Source: Rothia mucilaginosa (lineage in GTDB: Bacteria > Actinomycetota > Actinomycetes > Actinomycetales > Micrococcaceae). From it: DNA of 64,000 nucleotides. Shown here one piece after another: positions 8,984 to 17,729 of this stretch (position 1 is its first letter; every line of letters starts with the position of its first letter). The stretch is from NCBI RefSeq assembly GCF_019334805.1, contig NZ_CP079822.1, positions 930,001 to 994,000 of the forward strand, written 5' to 3'. A model generated the notes under the pieces. The model made no database searches, was not told where the DNA came from, and saw nothing but the letters and a program-made list of their open reading frames with translations. The translations under genes were made by a program, and so were the position numbers.

Positions 8984-10062
8984 TGGCTGCCGTGAAAAGT
9001 GCGGCGGGTGCGCGGGATTATCGTGCTTCGCGTCGGCGTCGTGCCGGTCTGACGTTTACGTTTTTGGCGGTGGCACTGTGCGTTGTGATGGTGCTGTCTG
9101 CGGGTTTGGGTCAGTACTATATCCCGACTGATCAGGTGATTGCTTCTGTGGGCCGCCGCCTGGGTCTTGCGCCGGAGAACCCGGCGATGCAGCTGGCGGA
9201 TAGCACTCTGTGGAATATCCGTTTCCCGCGTGTGCTGTTGGGCGTGCTGGTGGGTGCCGCTTTGGGTACTTCCGGTGCGGTGATGCAGTCGGTGTTTGGT
9301 AACCCGTTGGCTGAGCCGGGCGTGATTGGTGTTTCCTCGGGTGCGGCGGTTGGCGCGTGTTTGTCGATTGTGTTGAACCTGCAGTTCTTCGGTATTTTCA
9401 CGACTCCTGCATTCGCGTTTGTGGGTGCGTTGGCGGCTACTGCGCTGGTGTATTTCCTGTCGCGTTCTTCGGGTCGTGCGAAGGTCCTGTCGATGATTTT
9501 GACGGGTATTGCGGTGACCGCGGTGGCGAATGCGATTATTGCGTTCCTCATGTTTATTGCTGATACGACGAGCCGCGATCAGATTGTGTTCTGGCAGATG
9601 GGTTCGCTGAACGGTTCCACATGGAAGGCTGTGGCGAGCGTGTGGCCGGTTATTCTGATCGGCTTGGTGGCGTGTTTTGTGATGGCTTCTTCGCTGGATG
9701 TTCTGGCGTTGGGTGAGCGTGCGGCGCAGCATTCGGGCGTGAACGTGGAGCGTCTGCGTGCGGTGTCTATTGCGGCGACGGCTTTGTTGACGGGTGCTGC
9801 GGTGGCGTATGCGGGCATTATTGCGTTTATTGGTCTGATTATTCCTCACCTGTTACGCATGATTTTGGGTCCGTCGAATCGTGTGTTGTTGCCGGCTTCG
9901 GCGTTGGGTGGCGCCCTGTTGATTGCGCTGTCTGATTTGGGTGCGCGTACGCTGGTACCTTTTGCTGATTTGCCGATTGGTATTTTTACGGCTTTGGTGG
10001 GCGGCCCGACGTTCTTCGTGTTGTTGCGTCGTTCCCTGGGTCAGGGCGGAGGTGCTTCGTGA
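8983..10062 (+). CDS. hmuU: Heme ABC transporter permease HmuU (FecCD family)
   Basis: A protein of 359 residues, mostly hydrophobic, with about ten membrane helices. FecCD signatures are RFPRVLLGVLVGAALGTSGA, MQSVFGNPLAEPGVIGVSSGA and GIIAFIGLIIPHLLRMILGP. It forms the membrane channel for heme with HmuV. It starts with GTG inside the hmuT stop (TAGTG) and its own stop overlaps the hmuV GTG by 4 bp, so the three genes are translationally coupled. Confidence 0.92.
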   Translation: MAAVKSAAGARDYRASRRRRAGLTFTFLAVALCVVMVLSAGLGQYYIPTDQVIASVGRRLGLAPENPAMQLADSTLWNIRFPRVLLGVLVGAALGTSGAVMQSVFGNPLAEPGVIGVSSGAAVGACLSIVLNLQFFGIFTTPAFAFVGALAATALVYFLSRSSGRAKVLSMILTGIAVTAVANAIIAFLMFIADTTSRDQIVFWQMGSLNGSTWKAVASVWPVILIGLVACFVMASSLDVLALGERAAQHSGVNVERLRAVSIAATALLTGAAVAYAGIIAFIGLIIPHLLRMILGPSNRVLLPASALGGALLIALSDLGARTLVPFADLPIGIFTALVGGPTFFVLLRRSLGQGGGAS

Positions 10063-10829
10063 GTGAGTTGTTGAGCCTGTCCGGTGTGTGTTTTAACGCT
10101 GGTGGGCGTCAGATTTTGAATGATGTGTCCCTGTCAGTTTCTTCGGGCGAGGTTGTTTCGCTGATTGGCCCCAATGGTGCCGGTAAGTCGACTCTGTTGG
10201 GTGTGATTGCTGGTGATATTGCGCCCAGTAGCGGCGAGATTCTGCTGGATGGCGCCCCTCTGGGTTCGATTCATGCCCGTCAGATGGCGCGTCAGCGTGC
10301 GATGCTGCTGCAGAAGTTGAATGTGGCGTTTTCGTATACGGTGCACGAGGTGGTTCAGATGGGCCGTACCCCGTGGAAGGGTACGGAGCGCGCTGAAGAG
10401 GATGACGCCGTGGTTGCTTCGATGATGGAGCGTACGTCGGTGACTCATTTGTCGGATCGCGATATTACGACTCTGTCCGGTGGTGAGAGTGGTCGTGCGC
10501 ATTTGGCGCGTGTGTTTGCTCAGCAGACTCCGCTGATTCTTTTGGATGAGCCGACTGCGGCGCTGGACATTACGCATCAGGAACAGACGTTGCGGGTGAG
10601 CCGTGAGTTGGCTGCTGAGGGTGCTGCGGTGTTGACGGTGCTTCATGATCTGGATGTGGCGGCTGCGTATTCTGACCGTATGGTGTTGTTGCGTGGTGGC
10701 GAGGTGGTTGCTTCGGGAGCCCCTGAGCAGGTGTGTTCGGCGGAGTTGTTGTCTGAGGTGTATCAGCATCCGATTGAGGTGTTGAGGCATCCGGTGACGA
10801 ATCGTTTGTTGATTCTGCCCGAGCGCTGA
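10059..10829 (+). CDS. hmuV: Heme ABC transporter ATP-binding protein HmuV
   Basis: A cytoplasmic ABC ATPase of 256 residues. The Walker A is GPNGAGKS (37-44), the signature LSGGE (139-143), the Walker B LILLDEP with Glu164, and the H-loop VLHDLDVAA. It powers heme import through HmuU. GTG start in the GTGA overlap with hmuU. Together with htaA and the divergent hmuO it completes a capture-import-degradation route for heme iron. Confidence 0.92.
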   Translation: MSELLSLSGVCFNAGGRQILNDVSLSVSSGEVVSLIGPNGAGKSTLLGVIAGDIAPSSGEILLDGAPLGSIHARQMARQRAMLLQKLNVAFSYTVHEVVQMGRTPWKGTERAEEDDAVVASMMERTSVTHLSDRDITTLSGGESGRAHLARVFAQQTPLILLDEPTAALDITHQEQTLRVSRELAAEGAAVLTVLHDLDVAAAYSDRMVLLRGGEVVASGAPEQVCSAELLSEVYQHPIEVLRHPVTNRLLILPER

Positions 10830-10952
10830 TTCTGCCAGCACGCTAACTCTGCTGGTGCGCTAACTCTGCTAGCGCGCTGATTCTATGGGGCGTTAGCGAA
10901 CTGTCCCGCATACACTTTCTACCTCAAAATATACCAGTATTCGCATATATTA

Positions 10953-11003
10953 AATCTCCGTTCTGGAATGACTGAAATATCAGCTCATTCCAGGGCGGAG
11001 ATT
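10953..11003. terminator. Long hairpin between hmuV and the P-type ATPase gene
   Basis: A stem of about 23 bp with one bulged base and a few G-T pairs (10953-10975 with 10980-11003) closes on the loop AATA. It is followed by ATTATCTTT, not a continuous T-run. It probably ends or stabilises hmuTUV transcripts and is symmetrical enough to act on both strands. A smaller repeat ACTGAA/TTCAGT follows before the next gene. Confidence 0.55.
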
Positions 11004-11103
11004 ATCTTTATCCCCTTCTACACGGATACACTGAAAGGTAGTGTCCGCAATACTGAACTCTATTCAGTTCAGCATTCCATCCATTCGAGAAAGAGACCCC
11101 TGC

Positions 11104-13665
11104 ATGGATCCTCAGCAGAAAACGGCGACGTCTGCCGTTGCCGGCTACATTCCCGAATATTCTGAAACACCGCATAGCGGATCTTTCGATATTGCCCAGC
11201 ACGGTTTGAGCAGCGATGATGTTGCTCGCCTGACTGCTGAGGGTAGGGTCAATACCCAGAACAATAAGTCTTCTCGCACGCTGTGGAGCATTATGCGTGC
11301 GCACCTGTTCACGGTCTTCAACTTTGTGTTGGGTGCCTGTGGCGCTGTGGTGATTATGTACCAGCGTTGGGCTGATTTGCTCTTCCTGGGAGCCGTGATT
11401 GCTAACGTGGTGATTGGTTTTGTGCAGGAGTACAAGGCGAAGCTTGAGCTGGACCGCATCTCCCTGCTGGATCGCTCCCCCGCTACTGCCGTACGTGACG
11501 GTAAGAGCGTTGAGGTTCCGATGGAGCAGCTGGTTGAGGGCGACGTTGTCATCCTCAAGCGCGGCGATCAGGTTCCTGCGGACGCTATTGTGCTCACCTC
11601 CGATTCTTTGGAGCTGGATGAGTCTCTGCTGACCGGTGAGAACGACCCGATTGCTAAGCGCCCCGGCGATATGGTGCTGTCGGCGTCGAGTGTGCTGGGT
11701 GGTACCGGCCGCGTCCTGCTGTCTCATGTGGGTGCGAATTCTCGTGCAAGCAAGATTTCTGATGAGGCGCGCCAGTTCTCGCGTATTCAGTCTGAGCTGC
11801 GTGATGCGCTGAACCGTGTGGTCCGCTGGATTACGGTGGGCCTTGCGGTCATTATTCCTGTGGTGTCGTGGGGTCAGATTCAGGCGGCTGGCGGCTTGGA
11901 GACCGTGCAGCAGAACCACCTGTGGGAGCAGGTTTCTATTGCTGTGGTGTCCTCGGTTGCTTCGATGATTCCGCAGGGTCTGGCGCTGATGACTACCCTG
12001 GCGTTTGCGGCGGCGGCTGTGGCGCTGGGTCGTAAGCACAACATCCTGGTGCAGGAGCAGCCTGCGGTTGAGGTTCTGGCTCGTGTGGATGTGGTCTGCT
12101 TCGATAAGACTGGCACCCTGACTGAGGGTGGCGTGATTTTTGATTCGGTGCGCCCGCTGGACACCGTTGCTGAGGCTGAGGGCCCGGATGCTGACTCTGC
12201 CGAGCACGCTTCTTGGCGTGCTTCTCTGCCTGCCGGCTGGGATGAGGCGCTGGCGTGGTTTGGTCACGATGAGAACGCGAACCCGACCGCTGCGGCTCTG
12301 ACCGGTGGTTTCCCGGATAACTCCTCGGCGTCGGTGAGCGGTATTGTGCCGTTCTCCTCGGCTCTGCGTTTTAGCGCGATTGAGTTTAAGGATTCGGGTG
12401 CGTGGCTTCTGGGCGCTCCGGAGGCGCTTCTCGCCAAGGGTACCGCCGAGCGTGAGCGTGCCGCTGAGCTGGCGGCGCTGGGTCTGCGCACGATGGTTTT
12501 GGCGCATGCTTCTGCGGTGGTTCGCAATGAGAAGGATGAGCCGATTCAGAAGATCCCGTCCGATGCTGCCCCGGTTCTGTTCGTGATTTTCCGTGAGAAT
12601 GTGCGTGCGGATGCGCCTCAGATTGTGGAGTATTTCCACCGTCAGGGCGTGACTTTGAAGGTCTTCTCGGGTGATAACCCGTTCACCGTGGCTGCGGCTG
12701 CGAAGACTGCGGGCATGGATACGTCTGCGGGTGCGGTTGATGCTTCGACTCTGCCTGAGGACGGTCCGGAGCTTGCTGAGGCTGCGGCTACTCACAATAT
12801 TTTCGGTCGTGTGTCGCCCGAGCAGAAGAAGAACATGGTGATTGCTCTGAAGGAGCGCGGCCATGTGGTGGCGATGACCGGTGACGGCATTAATGACGCT
12901 CTGGCGCTTAAGCATGCAAGCTTGGGTATTGCGATGGGTAACGCTGCTCCGGCGACGAAGGCTGTTTCTCGTCTGGTTCTTCTGGACGGTAAGTTCTCGT
13001 CTCTGCCGGCTGCGTTGGAGCAGGGCCGTCAGGTCATTACGAACATTGAGATGGTGGCGAACCTGTTCTTGACGAAGACTGGTTTCGCGATTCTTCTGGG
13101 TGTTCTGTTCAGTCTTTTTGGTTTGACCTTCCCGTTCTTGCCGCGTCAGTACTCGACTGCTGACTTCTTGATTGTGGGTGCGTCGTCCTTCGCGTTGACC
13201 CTGTTGCCGAATTCGCGCCGTTACGTGCCGGGCTTCTTGCGCCGCGTGCTGAATTACACGGTTCCGAACTCGATTATCGTGGTTGCGATGCTGTTGGCGG
13301 TGACGTTCACGGCTCGTGGTATGGGTATTGAGGATATCCGTCAGATTCAGACGGCTTCGTTCATTACCCTGGTGATGATGGGTCTGTGGAACTTGGCTGC
13401 GGTGGCTCGTCCGTTCAACCGTGCTCGCATTCTGCTCTTTGGTGCGTTGCTGGCGGTGTTCTTCGCGGCGCTGTTCGTGCCGGTTCTGGTGGAGTACCAC
13501 CAGTTCGTTACGGTGCTTCCGCACCTGCTGTGGACGGCTCTGGGTGCCGGTGCTCTGGGTGCCGCGCTGATTGAGGTGAATGCGCATCGTAACCGCCGCT
13601 GGCAGAAGCGTCATTACCCTGAGCTGGAGGTTGCTCCGCTGAATTTCTTCCCGGCTAAGAAGTAG
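11104..13665 (+). CDS. Cation-translocating P-type ATPase, CtpE-like
   Basis: A protein of 853 residues from the ATG at 11104, preceded by the purine-rich GAGAAAGAGA. An in-frame upstream start at 11041 would add 21 residues with no family look. P-type features are an actuator loop LLTGEND, the phosphorylation motif DKTGT with Asp334, TGDGINDALAL with Asp594/Asp598, and membrane helices on both sides. HASLGIAMGN and overall length resemble mycobacterial CtpE, which imports calcium, so calcium is the best guess but other divalent cations are possible. It is monocistronic and followed by a strong terminator. No heavy-metal-binding N-terminal domain is present. Confidence 0.85.
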   Translation: MDPQQKTATSAVAGYIPEYSETPHSGSFDIAQHGLSSDDVARLTAEGRVNTQNNKSSRTLWSIMRAHLFTVFNFVLGACGAVVIMYQRWADLLFLGAVIANVVIGFVQEYKAKLELDRISLLDRSPATAVRDGKSVEVPMEQLVEGDVVILKRGDQVPADAIVLTSDSLELDESLLTGENDPIAKRPGDMVLSASSVLGGTGRVLLSHVGANSRASKISDEARQFSRIQSELRDALNRVVRWITVGLAVIIPVVSWGQIQAAGGLETVQQNHLWEQVSIAVVSSVASMIPQGLALMTTLAFAAAAVALGRKHNILVQEQPAVEVLARVDVVCFDKTGTLTEGGVIFDSVRPLDTVAEAEGPDADSAEHASWRASLPAGWDEALAWFGHDENANPTAAALTGGFPDNSSASVSGIVPFSSALRFSAIEFKDSGAWLLGAPEALLAKGTAERERAAELAALGLRTMVLAHASAVVRNEKDEPIQKIPSDAAPVLFVIFRENVRADAPQIVEYFHRQGVTLKVFSGDNPFTVAAAAKTAGMDTSAGAVDASTLPEDGPELAEAAATHNIFGRVSPEQKKNMVIALKERGHVVAMTGDGINDALALKHASLGIAMGNAAPATKAVSRLVLLDGKFSSLPAALEQGRQVITNIEMVANLFLTKTGFAILLGVLFSLFGLTFPFLPRQYSTADFLIVGASSFALTLLPNSRRYVPGFLRRVLNYTVPNSIIVVAMLLAVTFTARGMGIEDIRQIQTASFITLVMMGLWNLAAVARPFNRARILLFGALLAVFFAALFVPVLVEYHQFVTVLPHLLWTALGAGALGAALIEVNAHRNRRWQKRHYPELEVAPLNFFPAKK

Positions 13666-13697
13666 TTAGTCGGAGGGTAGCTGCTTCGGTAGCGTGT

Positions 13698-13730
13698 GGG
13701 CCCCGTATCCTGTAGATGCGGGGCCCTTTT
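13698..13730 (+). terminator. Intrinsic terminator of the P-type ATPase gene
   Basis: GGGCCCCG pairs perfectly with CGGGGCCC over a 13-nt loop and is followed by TTTT. Bases 13731-13915 downstream hold no credible gene or motif. Confidence 0.85.
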
Positions 13731-13915
13731 GCGTCGTCGAAGGCGCCCCGTCCGGTGCGTGTCGGGGTGTTTCAGGGCGTGTGAGGGTGTACTGGGACCT
13801 GCAGGAGCCCTGCCGGAGTCCTGCCGGGAAGCTCCCGCAAGCAGCGCCGAGAGCGTGTCTCAGCTACCACTTGAGTGAAACTTTTAACAGCTTCTGATAG
13901 CCTCCTGTTCCCACC

Positions 13916-13945
13916 TTGCTCTTAACCTGGGAAAACCCTTAGAGT
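13916..13945 (+). promoter_or_regulatory. Candidate promoter of the PTS gene
   Basis: TTGCTC (13916-13921) and TAGAGT (13940-13945) are 18 bp apart, a reasonable sigma-70-type pair. They are placed so that the transcript would begin about 30 bases before the RNA antiterminator element. Predicted by eye only. Confidence 0.4.
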
Positions 13946-13980
13946 TACAGGGAACTATTTGAGAAGGGAAACCTTCTTCA

Positions 13981-14013
13981 GGGTTGTTACTGGTTTGGCA
14001 GGCAAGACCTGAG
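13981..14013 (+). promoter_or_regulatory. RNA antiterminator (RAT) site of BglG/SacY/LicT type
   Basis: The leader contains TTGTTACTG, then GCAGGCAAGACCT, the two conserved halves of ribonucleic antiterminator targets bound by BglG-family proteins. It precedes a PTS permease gene and its 3' part overlaps the 5' arm of a long terminator, exactly the arrangement needed for sugar-induced antitermination. The prediction rests on sequence and position and was not folded by software. Confidence 0.82.
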
Positions 14014-14140
14014 TTACTCAACACCGTATGGGACGGCAGCATGTACCTGCCGAGAATCCCCTCTATTTGCTGTACCGAAGCTCCATAGTGGGCACGAGTG
14101 TAGTGCTTCCGGTGGTCGAGAGACTCGGGTCTTTTGTGTT
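14004..14140 (+). terminator. Leader terminator overlapping the RAT site
   Basis: Bases 14004-14019 can pair with 14118-14133 at 15 of 16 positions, extended inward by CACCG with CGGTG. The 3' arm runs into TCTTTTGTGTTTT. The roughly 98-nt loop contains its own hairpin (CGGCAG...CTGCCG, near 14032-14051). Forming the RAT hairpin would block this structure, so transcription of the PTS gene should depend on an antiterminator protein. Confidence 0.7.
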
Positions 14141-14244
14141 TTCTGGACGTGTTTTCCGGGGCTTTTTCGGCTACCGCAACGTCAGGTAGGCACAGCCTCC
14201 GGCAACAACCGTATAGACATTGACCGCATATCTAAGGAAGTATC

Positions 14245-16320
14245 GTGAATAACCGCGAACTTGGCGAGAAGATTCTTGACGGCCTGGGTGGCCCCGAGAA
14301 CATCGCGCACATTACTCACTGTGCGACCCGCCTTCGTGTTACTCCTGTGTCGAATGATGCAGTGCAGAACGAGAAGATTAAGTCCCTGCCCGGCGTGCTC
14401 ACCGTGATTGAGCAGTCCGGCCAGACTCAGGTGGTTCTGGGTGACCGCGTTGAGGCTGTGTACAACGAAATCAACGCTCTGCCTTCTATGTCTGGCCACG
14501 CTGAGGGCGACACCAAGGTTGAGGCTGAGGGCAAGAAGACCAACTGGATCAACAACGTCTTCGACGTTCTGTCTGACTCCTTCCGTCCGCTGCTGTGGGC
14601 GCTTCTGGGTACCTCAATGATTCTGACCCTGATCGTATTCCTGCAGCAGCTGGGCTTCTTCGGCCAGTACACCGACTTGACCGGTCAGAGCGTGAACATT
14701 GACATCATTAACGGTGCTCGCCTGGCTGATGAGAAAGCCGCCACCGCTCTGAACAACCAGTGGATGCAGCAGTTTGCTTTCTGGTACATCCTGAAGGCTG
14801 CTTCGCTGTCGGTTCTGAACTTCATGCCCATCATGCTGGGTGCTACCGCCGCTAAGCGTCTGGGTGCGAACATGTGGGTTGGTGCGGCTATCCCCGCTGC
14901 ACTGATGACCGGTACCTTCACCGCTCTGACTGACCTGGCTGACCCCGCCACCAAGATTCTGAATGTACCGTTCTTCGGTCTGGATCTGCCGCTGTACGCG
15001 TTCAGCTACACCGGTCAGGTCTTCCCGCCGCTGCTGGCTGTTGCTCTGCTGGCTCCGCTGGAGCGCTTCCTGAAGAAGGTTATTCCTTCGATGCTGCAGA
15101 TGGTGTTCGTGCCGATGCTTTCGGTGATGATTCTGGTTCCGCTGACTGCGTTCCTGGTGGGCCCCATCGGTATCGGTGTGGCTATGTCGATTTCTGACTT
15201 CCTGAAGATGGTTAACGACCAGGCTCCGGCTCTGGTTGGTGCTCTGATTGCTGGCCTGTACCTGTTCATGGTTCCGCTGGGTCTGCACTGGCCGCTGAAC
15301 GCTGTCATGATTAACAACCTGCAGACCATGGGCACCGACTTCATTCAGTCCCCGATGGGTGCGTACAACTTCGCCGTGTTCGGTCTGGTGACCGGTGTTG
15401 CTATCAAGGCTAAGCACGACCGCGAGCTGCGTCAGACCGCTGTTGGTGCGTCGATGTCCGGTCTGCTCGGTGGTATTTCTGAGCCTTCCCTGTACGGTGT
15501 GGTGCTGCCTCGTTTCAACCGTGTACTCCCGCTTATTCTGGTTCCCGCTGTTATTGGTGGCGCTACCATTTCCTTCCTGGGTGTTAAGTCCCACGCGTTC
15601 GCGTTCACTTCGCTGCTGTCGATTCCGGCTATGCAGCCTTCCCACCTGTACGTGATTGGTCTGGCTATTGCGTTCTTCGGCGCTATGACCGGTGTTCTGA
15701 TTTTCGGTTACGAGTCGAAGGCTGACGCTGTAAGGCACGCTGCGGAGCGTAAGGCTGAGGATGCTGAGGCCGCTCCTAAGGCTGAGGCTGTTGCCGCTAA
15801 GGCTGCTCCGGCTGCTGCCGCTACTGCGACCGCCGCTGCTGCACCCGCTGCTTCCGCTGGTGAGGTCATTGAGCTGCACGCTCCGATTGAGGGTACTGCT
15901 GTTGCTCTGTCTGATGTTCCGGACCCGATTTTCGCTGCAGGCAAGCTGGGCGAGGGTGTGGCGATTGAGCCGACCGGTACCACTGTTGTTGCTCCCGCAG
16001 CCGGTAAGGTTGCTGCAACCTACCCCTCGGGCCACGCTGTGGGTCTGAAGCTGGAGAACGGCATTGAGCTGCTGATTCACGTTGGTCTGGATACCGTGAA
16101 CCTGGACGGTAAGGGCTTCAGCGTGAAGGTTGCTAAGGGCGATGTTGTTGCTGCTGGCGACGCTCTGATTGAGTTCGATCCTGAGGTCATCAAGGAGGCG
16201 GGTTACCCGCTGATTACCCCGGTGATTGTCACCAACACCCGCAAGTTCGCTGAGGTTAAGGGTCTGCCGGGCGTTGCTCACCAGAACCTGAGCACTGTCC
16301 TGAAGGTGACCACTAAGTAG
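14245..16320 (+). CDS. PTS beta-glucoside-type EIIBCA permease
   Basis: A protein of 691 residues with three PTS domains in order. EIIB (about 1-90) has the phospho-cysteine Cys26 in THCATRLRV. EIIC (about 105-490) is a multi-helix channel containing GISEPSLYGVVLPRF. An Ala-rich linker (about 495-545) follows, then EIIA-Glc type (550-691) with phospho-histidine His612 in LLIHVGLDTV. It imports and phosphorylates a sugar using HPr. The BCA order and RAT leader favour a beta-glucoside, though sucrose or trehalose cannot be excluded. No phospho-beta-glucosidase or BglG-like gene lies beside it. GGAAG precedes the GTG start. Confidence 0.9.
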   Translation: MNNRELGEKILDGLGGPENIAHITHCATRLRVTPVSNDAVQNEKIKSLPGVLTVIEQSGQTQVVLGDRVEAVYNEINALPSMSGHAEGDTKVEAEGKKTNWINNVFDVLSDSFRPLLWALLGTSMILTLIVFLQQLGFFGQYTDLTGQSVNIDIINGARLADEKAATALNNQWMQQFAFWYILKAASLSVLNFMPIMLGATAAKRLGANMWVGAAIPAALMTGTFTALTDLADPATKILNVPFFGLDLPLYAFSYTGQVFPPLLAVALLAPLERFLKKVIPSMLQMVFVPMLSVMILVPLTAFLVGPIGIGVAMSISDFLKMVNDQAPALVGALIAGLYLFMVPLGLHWPLNAVMINNLQTMGTDFIQSPMGAYNFAVFGLVTGVAIKAKHDRELRQTAVGASMSGLLGGISEPSLYGVVLPRFNRVLPLILVPAVIGGATISFLGVKSHAFAFTSLLSIPAMQPSHLYVIGLAIAFFGAMTGVLIFGYESKADAVRHAAERKAEDAEAAPKAEAVAAKAAPAAAATATAAAAPAASAGEVIELHAPIEGTAVALSDVPDPIFAAGKLGEGVAIEPTGTTVVAPAAGKVAATYPSGHAVGLKLENGIELLIHVGLDTVNLDGKGFSVKVAKGDVVAAGDALIEFDPEVIKEAGYPLITPVIVTNTRKFAEVKGLPGVAHQNLSTVLKVTTK

Positions 16321-16340
16321 TTCGCTTTCTGAGGCTCTAA

Positions 16341-16370
16341 GGGGCCCCGCCATCGTGGCGGGGTCCCTTT
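16341..16370 (+). terminator. Terminator after the PTS gene
   Basis: GGGGCCCCGCCA pairs with TGGCGGGGTCCC across a short TCG loop, followed by TTTCCTT. It lies 20 bp after the stop codon. Confidence 0.85.
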
Positions 16371-16517
16371 CCTTATACTCCCTTTCCCTTATGCCCTGCT
16401 TCCTGATGTGCTGAGTCTTTGGGCCGGGTTTGCTGGGCAGGGGTTTGCTGGGCTTAGGCACTGGCCGGGGGGGTATTTCTGCTAATGTGATAATAAGCTC
16501 AACAAGGAAGTTCTCAC

Positions 16518-17561
16518 GTGATAGGGAGTACGATGATGTCTTCTGATACTAGGACATGGGATACCGGAGTGTGGGAAGAGCAGCAAAAAGAGCTACGCGC
16601 TCTTTCTCCTGTTCGGCGGCTGATGCGCCGGCTCAATCTTGAGGCGCTCGTCTATGAGTCTGCGCCGTTCCCGGTTCTGCTGCGTAAGCTCTCCGCGCTG
16701 ATTCCAGCCTGCCTTCTGTGGTGGGTTATCTACGAACCGCACCGGCTTGCTTCCTCCACCAGCCTCCCCGAAGGCACCCACCCCGTTACTCTGCTCCCCG
16801 GAGCCTGGGGTGACCCCGCTACGGGGGCTTACGGCGGCCTTCCTGAGCTGCCGGGGGCCCTCGTGCGCTGGGTGCTGTGCATCGCGGCAATGGTGGCCGT
16901 TGTTCATCTCTGCGGGGTCAAGGCTAAGGGTCAGAGCTTCACGATTCCTCGGGATGCCCGTTCACGGCTGATTGCTCTGATGCAGGCTCTGGGCATGTTC
17001 GGTGCTTTTGCGCTGGTCGTCTGGATCGAGTACATGATGACTCCGCTGACCCTCATGTTTGAAACCGTGTACGCGGGCCCGACCGCAGCCTATAGCGGCG
17101 ACGGCATGATTCCTCTGCACCTGTTCCTATCCTCGTCGTTGAGCGCTATTTTCTTGGGCTATTTTTGTGTGAACATTCTTGCCTCGCTGAATATCCCCGG
17201 GTACCTGGGCATCCCCGCAATTATTTACGTGGGGGCGCTCCCATGGGCTCAGGCGGAGCGGCACCAGTTCACGTTGGCGCTGGCGTGGGTTATTGCGGTG
17301 GCGCTGGTGAGTTGGCTCGTGCGCGGCATGTGGGGCACCGTGTTCGCCTGCGTGGGCTATTCTCTCTGGATTATGCTGGTGGCAACCAGCGGTGATCCTT
17401 TTGATCTGTCCGCCAATATGAGCCGTGTGCTCGTGATTTTGGGTTTCCCGCTGGCTTTCATCGTCGCTGGAGGCGGCATTTACCGCATCTTCTACCTGAG
17501 GCAGAACCCGAAGATGTTGAGGTATCTGCAGGAGCGCGCCCTGTACCTGGGCGAGTGGTAG
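16518..17561 (+). CDS. Multi-pass membrane protein of unknown function
   Basis: A protein of 347 residues, not recognised. About 60 charged N-terminal residues (EEQQKELRALSPVRRLMRRL) precede roughly seven or eight hydrophobic segments. These include LIPACLLWWVIYEP, VRWVLCIAAMVAVVHLCGV, a segment around LGMFGAFALVVWIEYM, and several in the last 150 residues, ending with a short basic tail. The GTG at 16518 is taken because AAGGAAG lies about eight bases upstream; an ATG at 16533 is possible. It stands alone, between the PTS terminator and a bidirectional terminator shared with the peptide receptor array. No function is proposed. Confidence 0.75.
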   Translation: MIGSTMMSSDTRTWDTGVWEEQQKELRALSPVRRLMRRLNLEALVYESAPFPVLLRKLSALIPACLLWWVIYEPHRLASSTSLPEGTHPVTLLPGAWGDPATGAYGGLPELPGALVRWVLCIAAMVAVVHLCGVKAKGQSFTIPRDARSRLIALMQALGMFGAFALVVWIEYMMTPLTLMFETVYAGPTAAYSGDGMIPLHLFLSSSLSAIFLGYFCVNILASLNIPGYLGIPAIIYVGALPWAQAERHQFTLALAWVIAVALVSWLVRGMWGTVFACVGYSLWIMLVATSGDPFDLSANMSRVLVILGFPLAFIVAGGGIYRIFYLRQNPKMLRYLQERALYLGEW

Positions 17562-17651
17562 CAGCCAGTTAGAGTGGCGCTCCCCTAGTTTTTGTAATTA
17601 CATATCCCGCTAATGTATCCAGCTAAAGGACGCAGAACAAGCGGGACAGAA

Positions 17652-17689
17652 AAATCCCGGGCACTCTCTCGTGAGAGTACCCGGGATTT
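17652..17689. terminator. Bidirectional terminator between convergent genes
   Basis: AAATCCCGGGCACTCTC pairs with GAGAGTACCCGGGATTT over a 4-nt loop, with A and T runs outside, so it can stop transcripts from both sides. It ends the membrane-protein gene (plus) and the last receptor gene of the peptide array (minus). Confidence 0.88.
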
Positions 17690-17729
17690 CGAGTCCTACA
17701 GGACGGCTAGAGCGTTACCGTAAGCGGTA

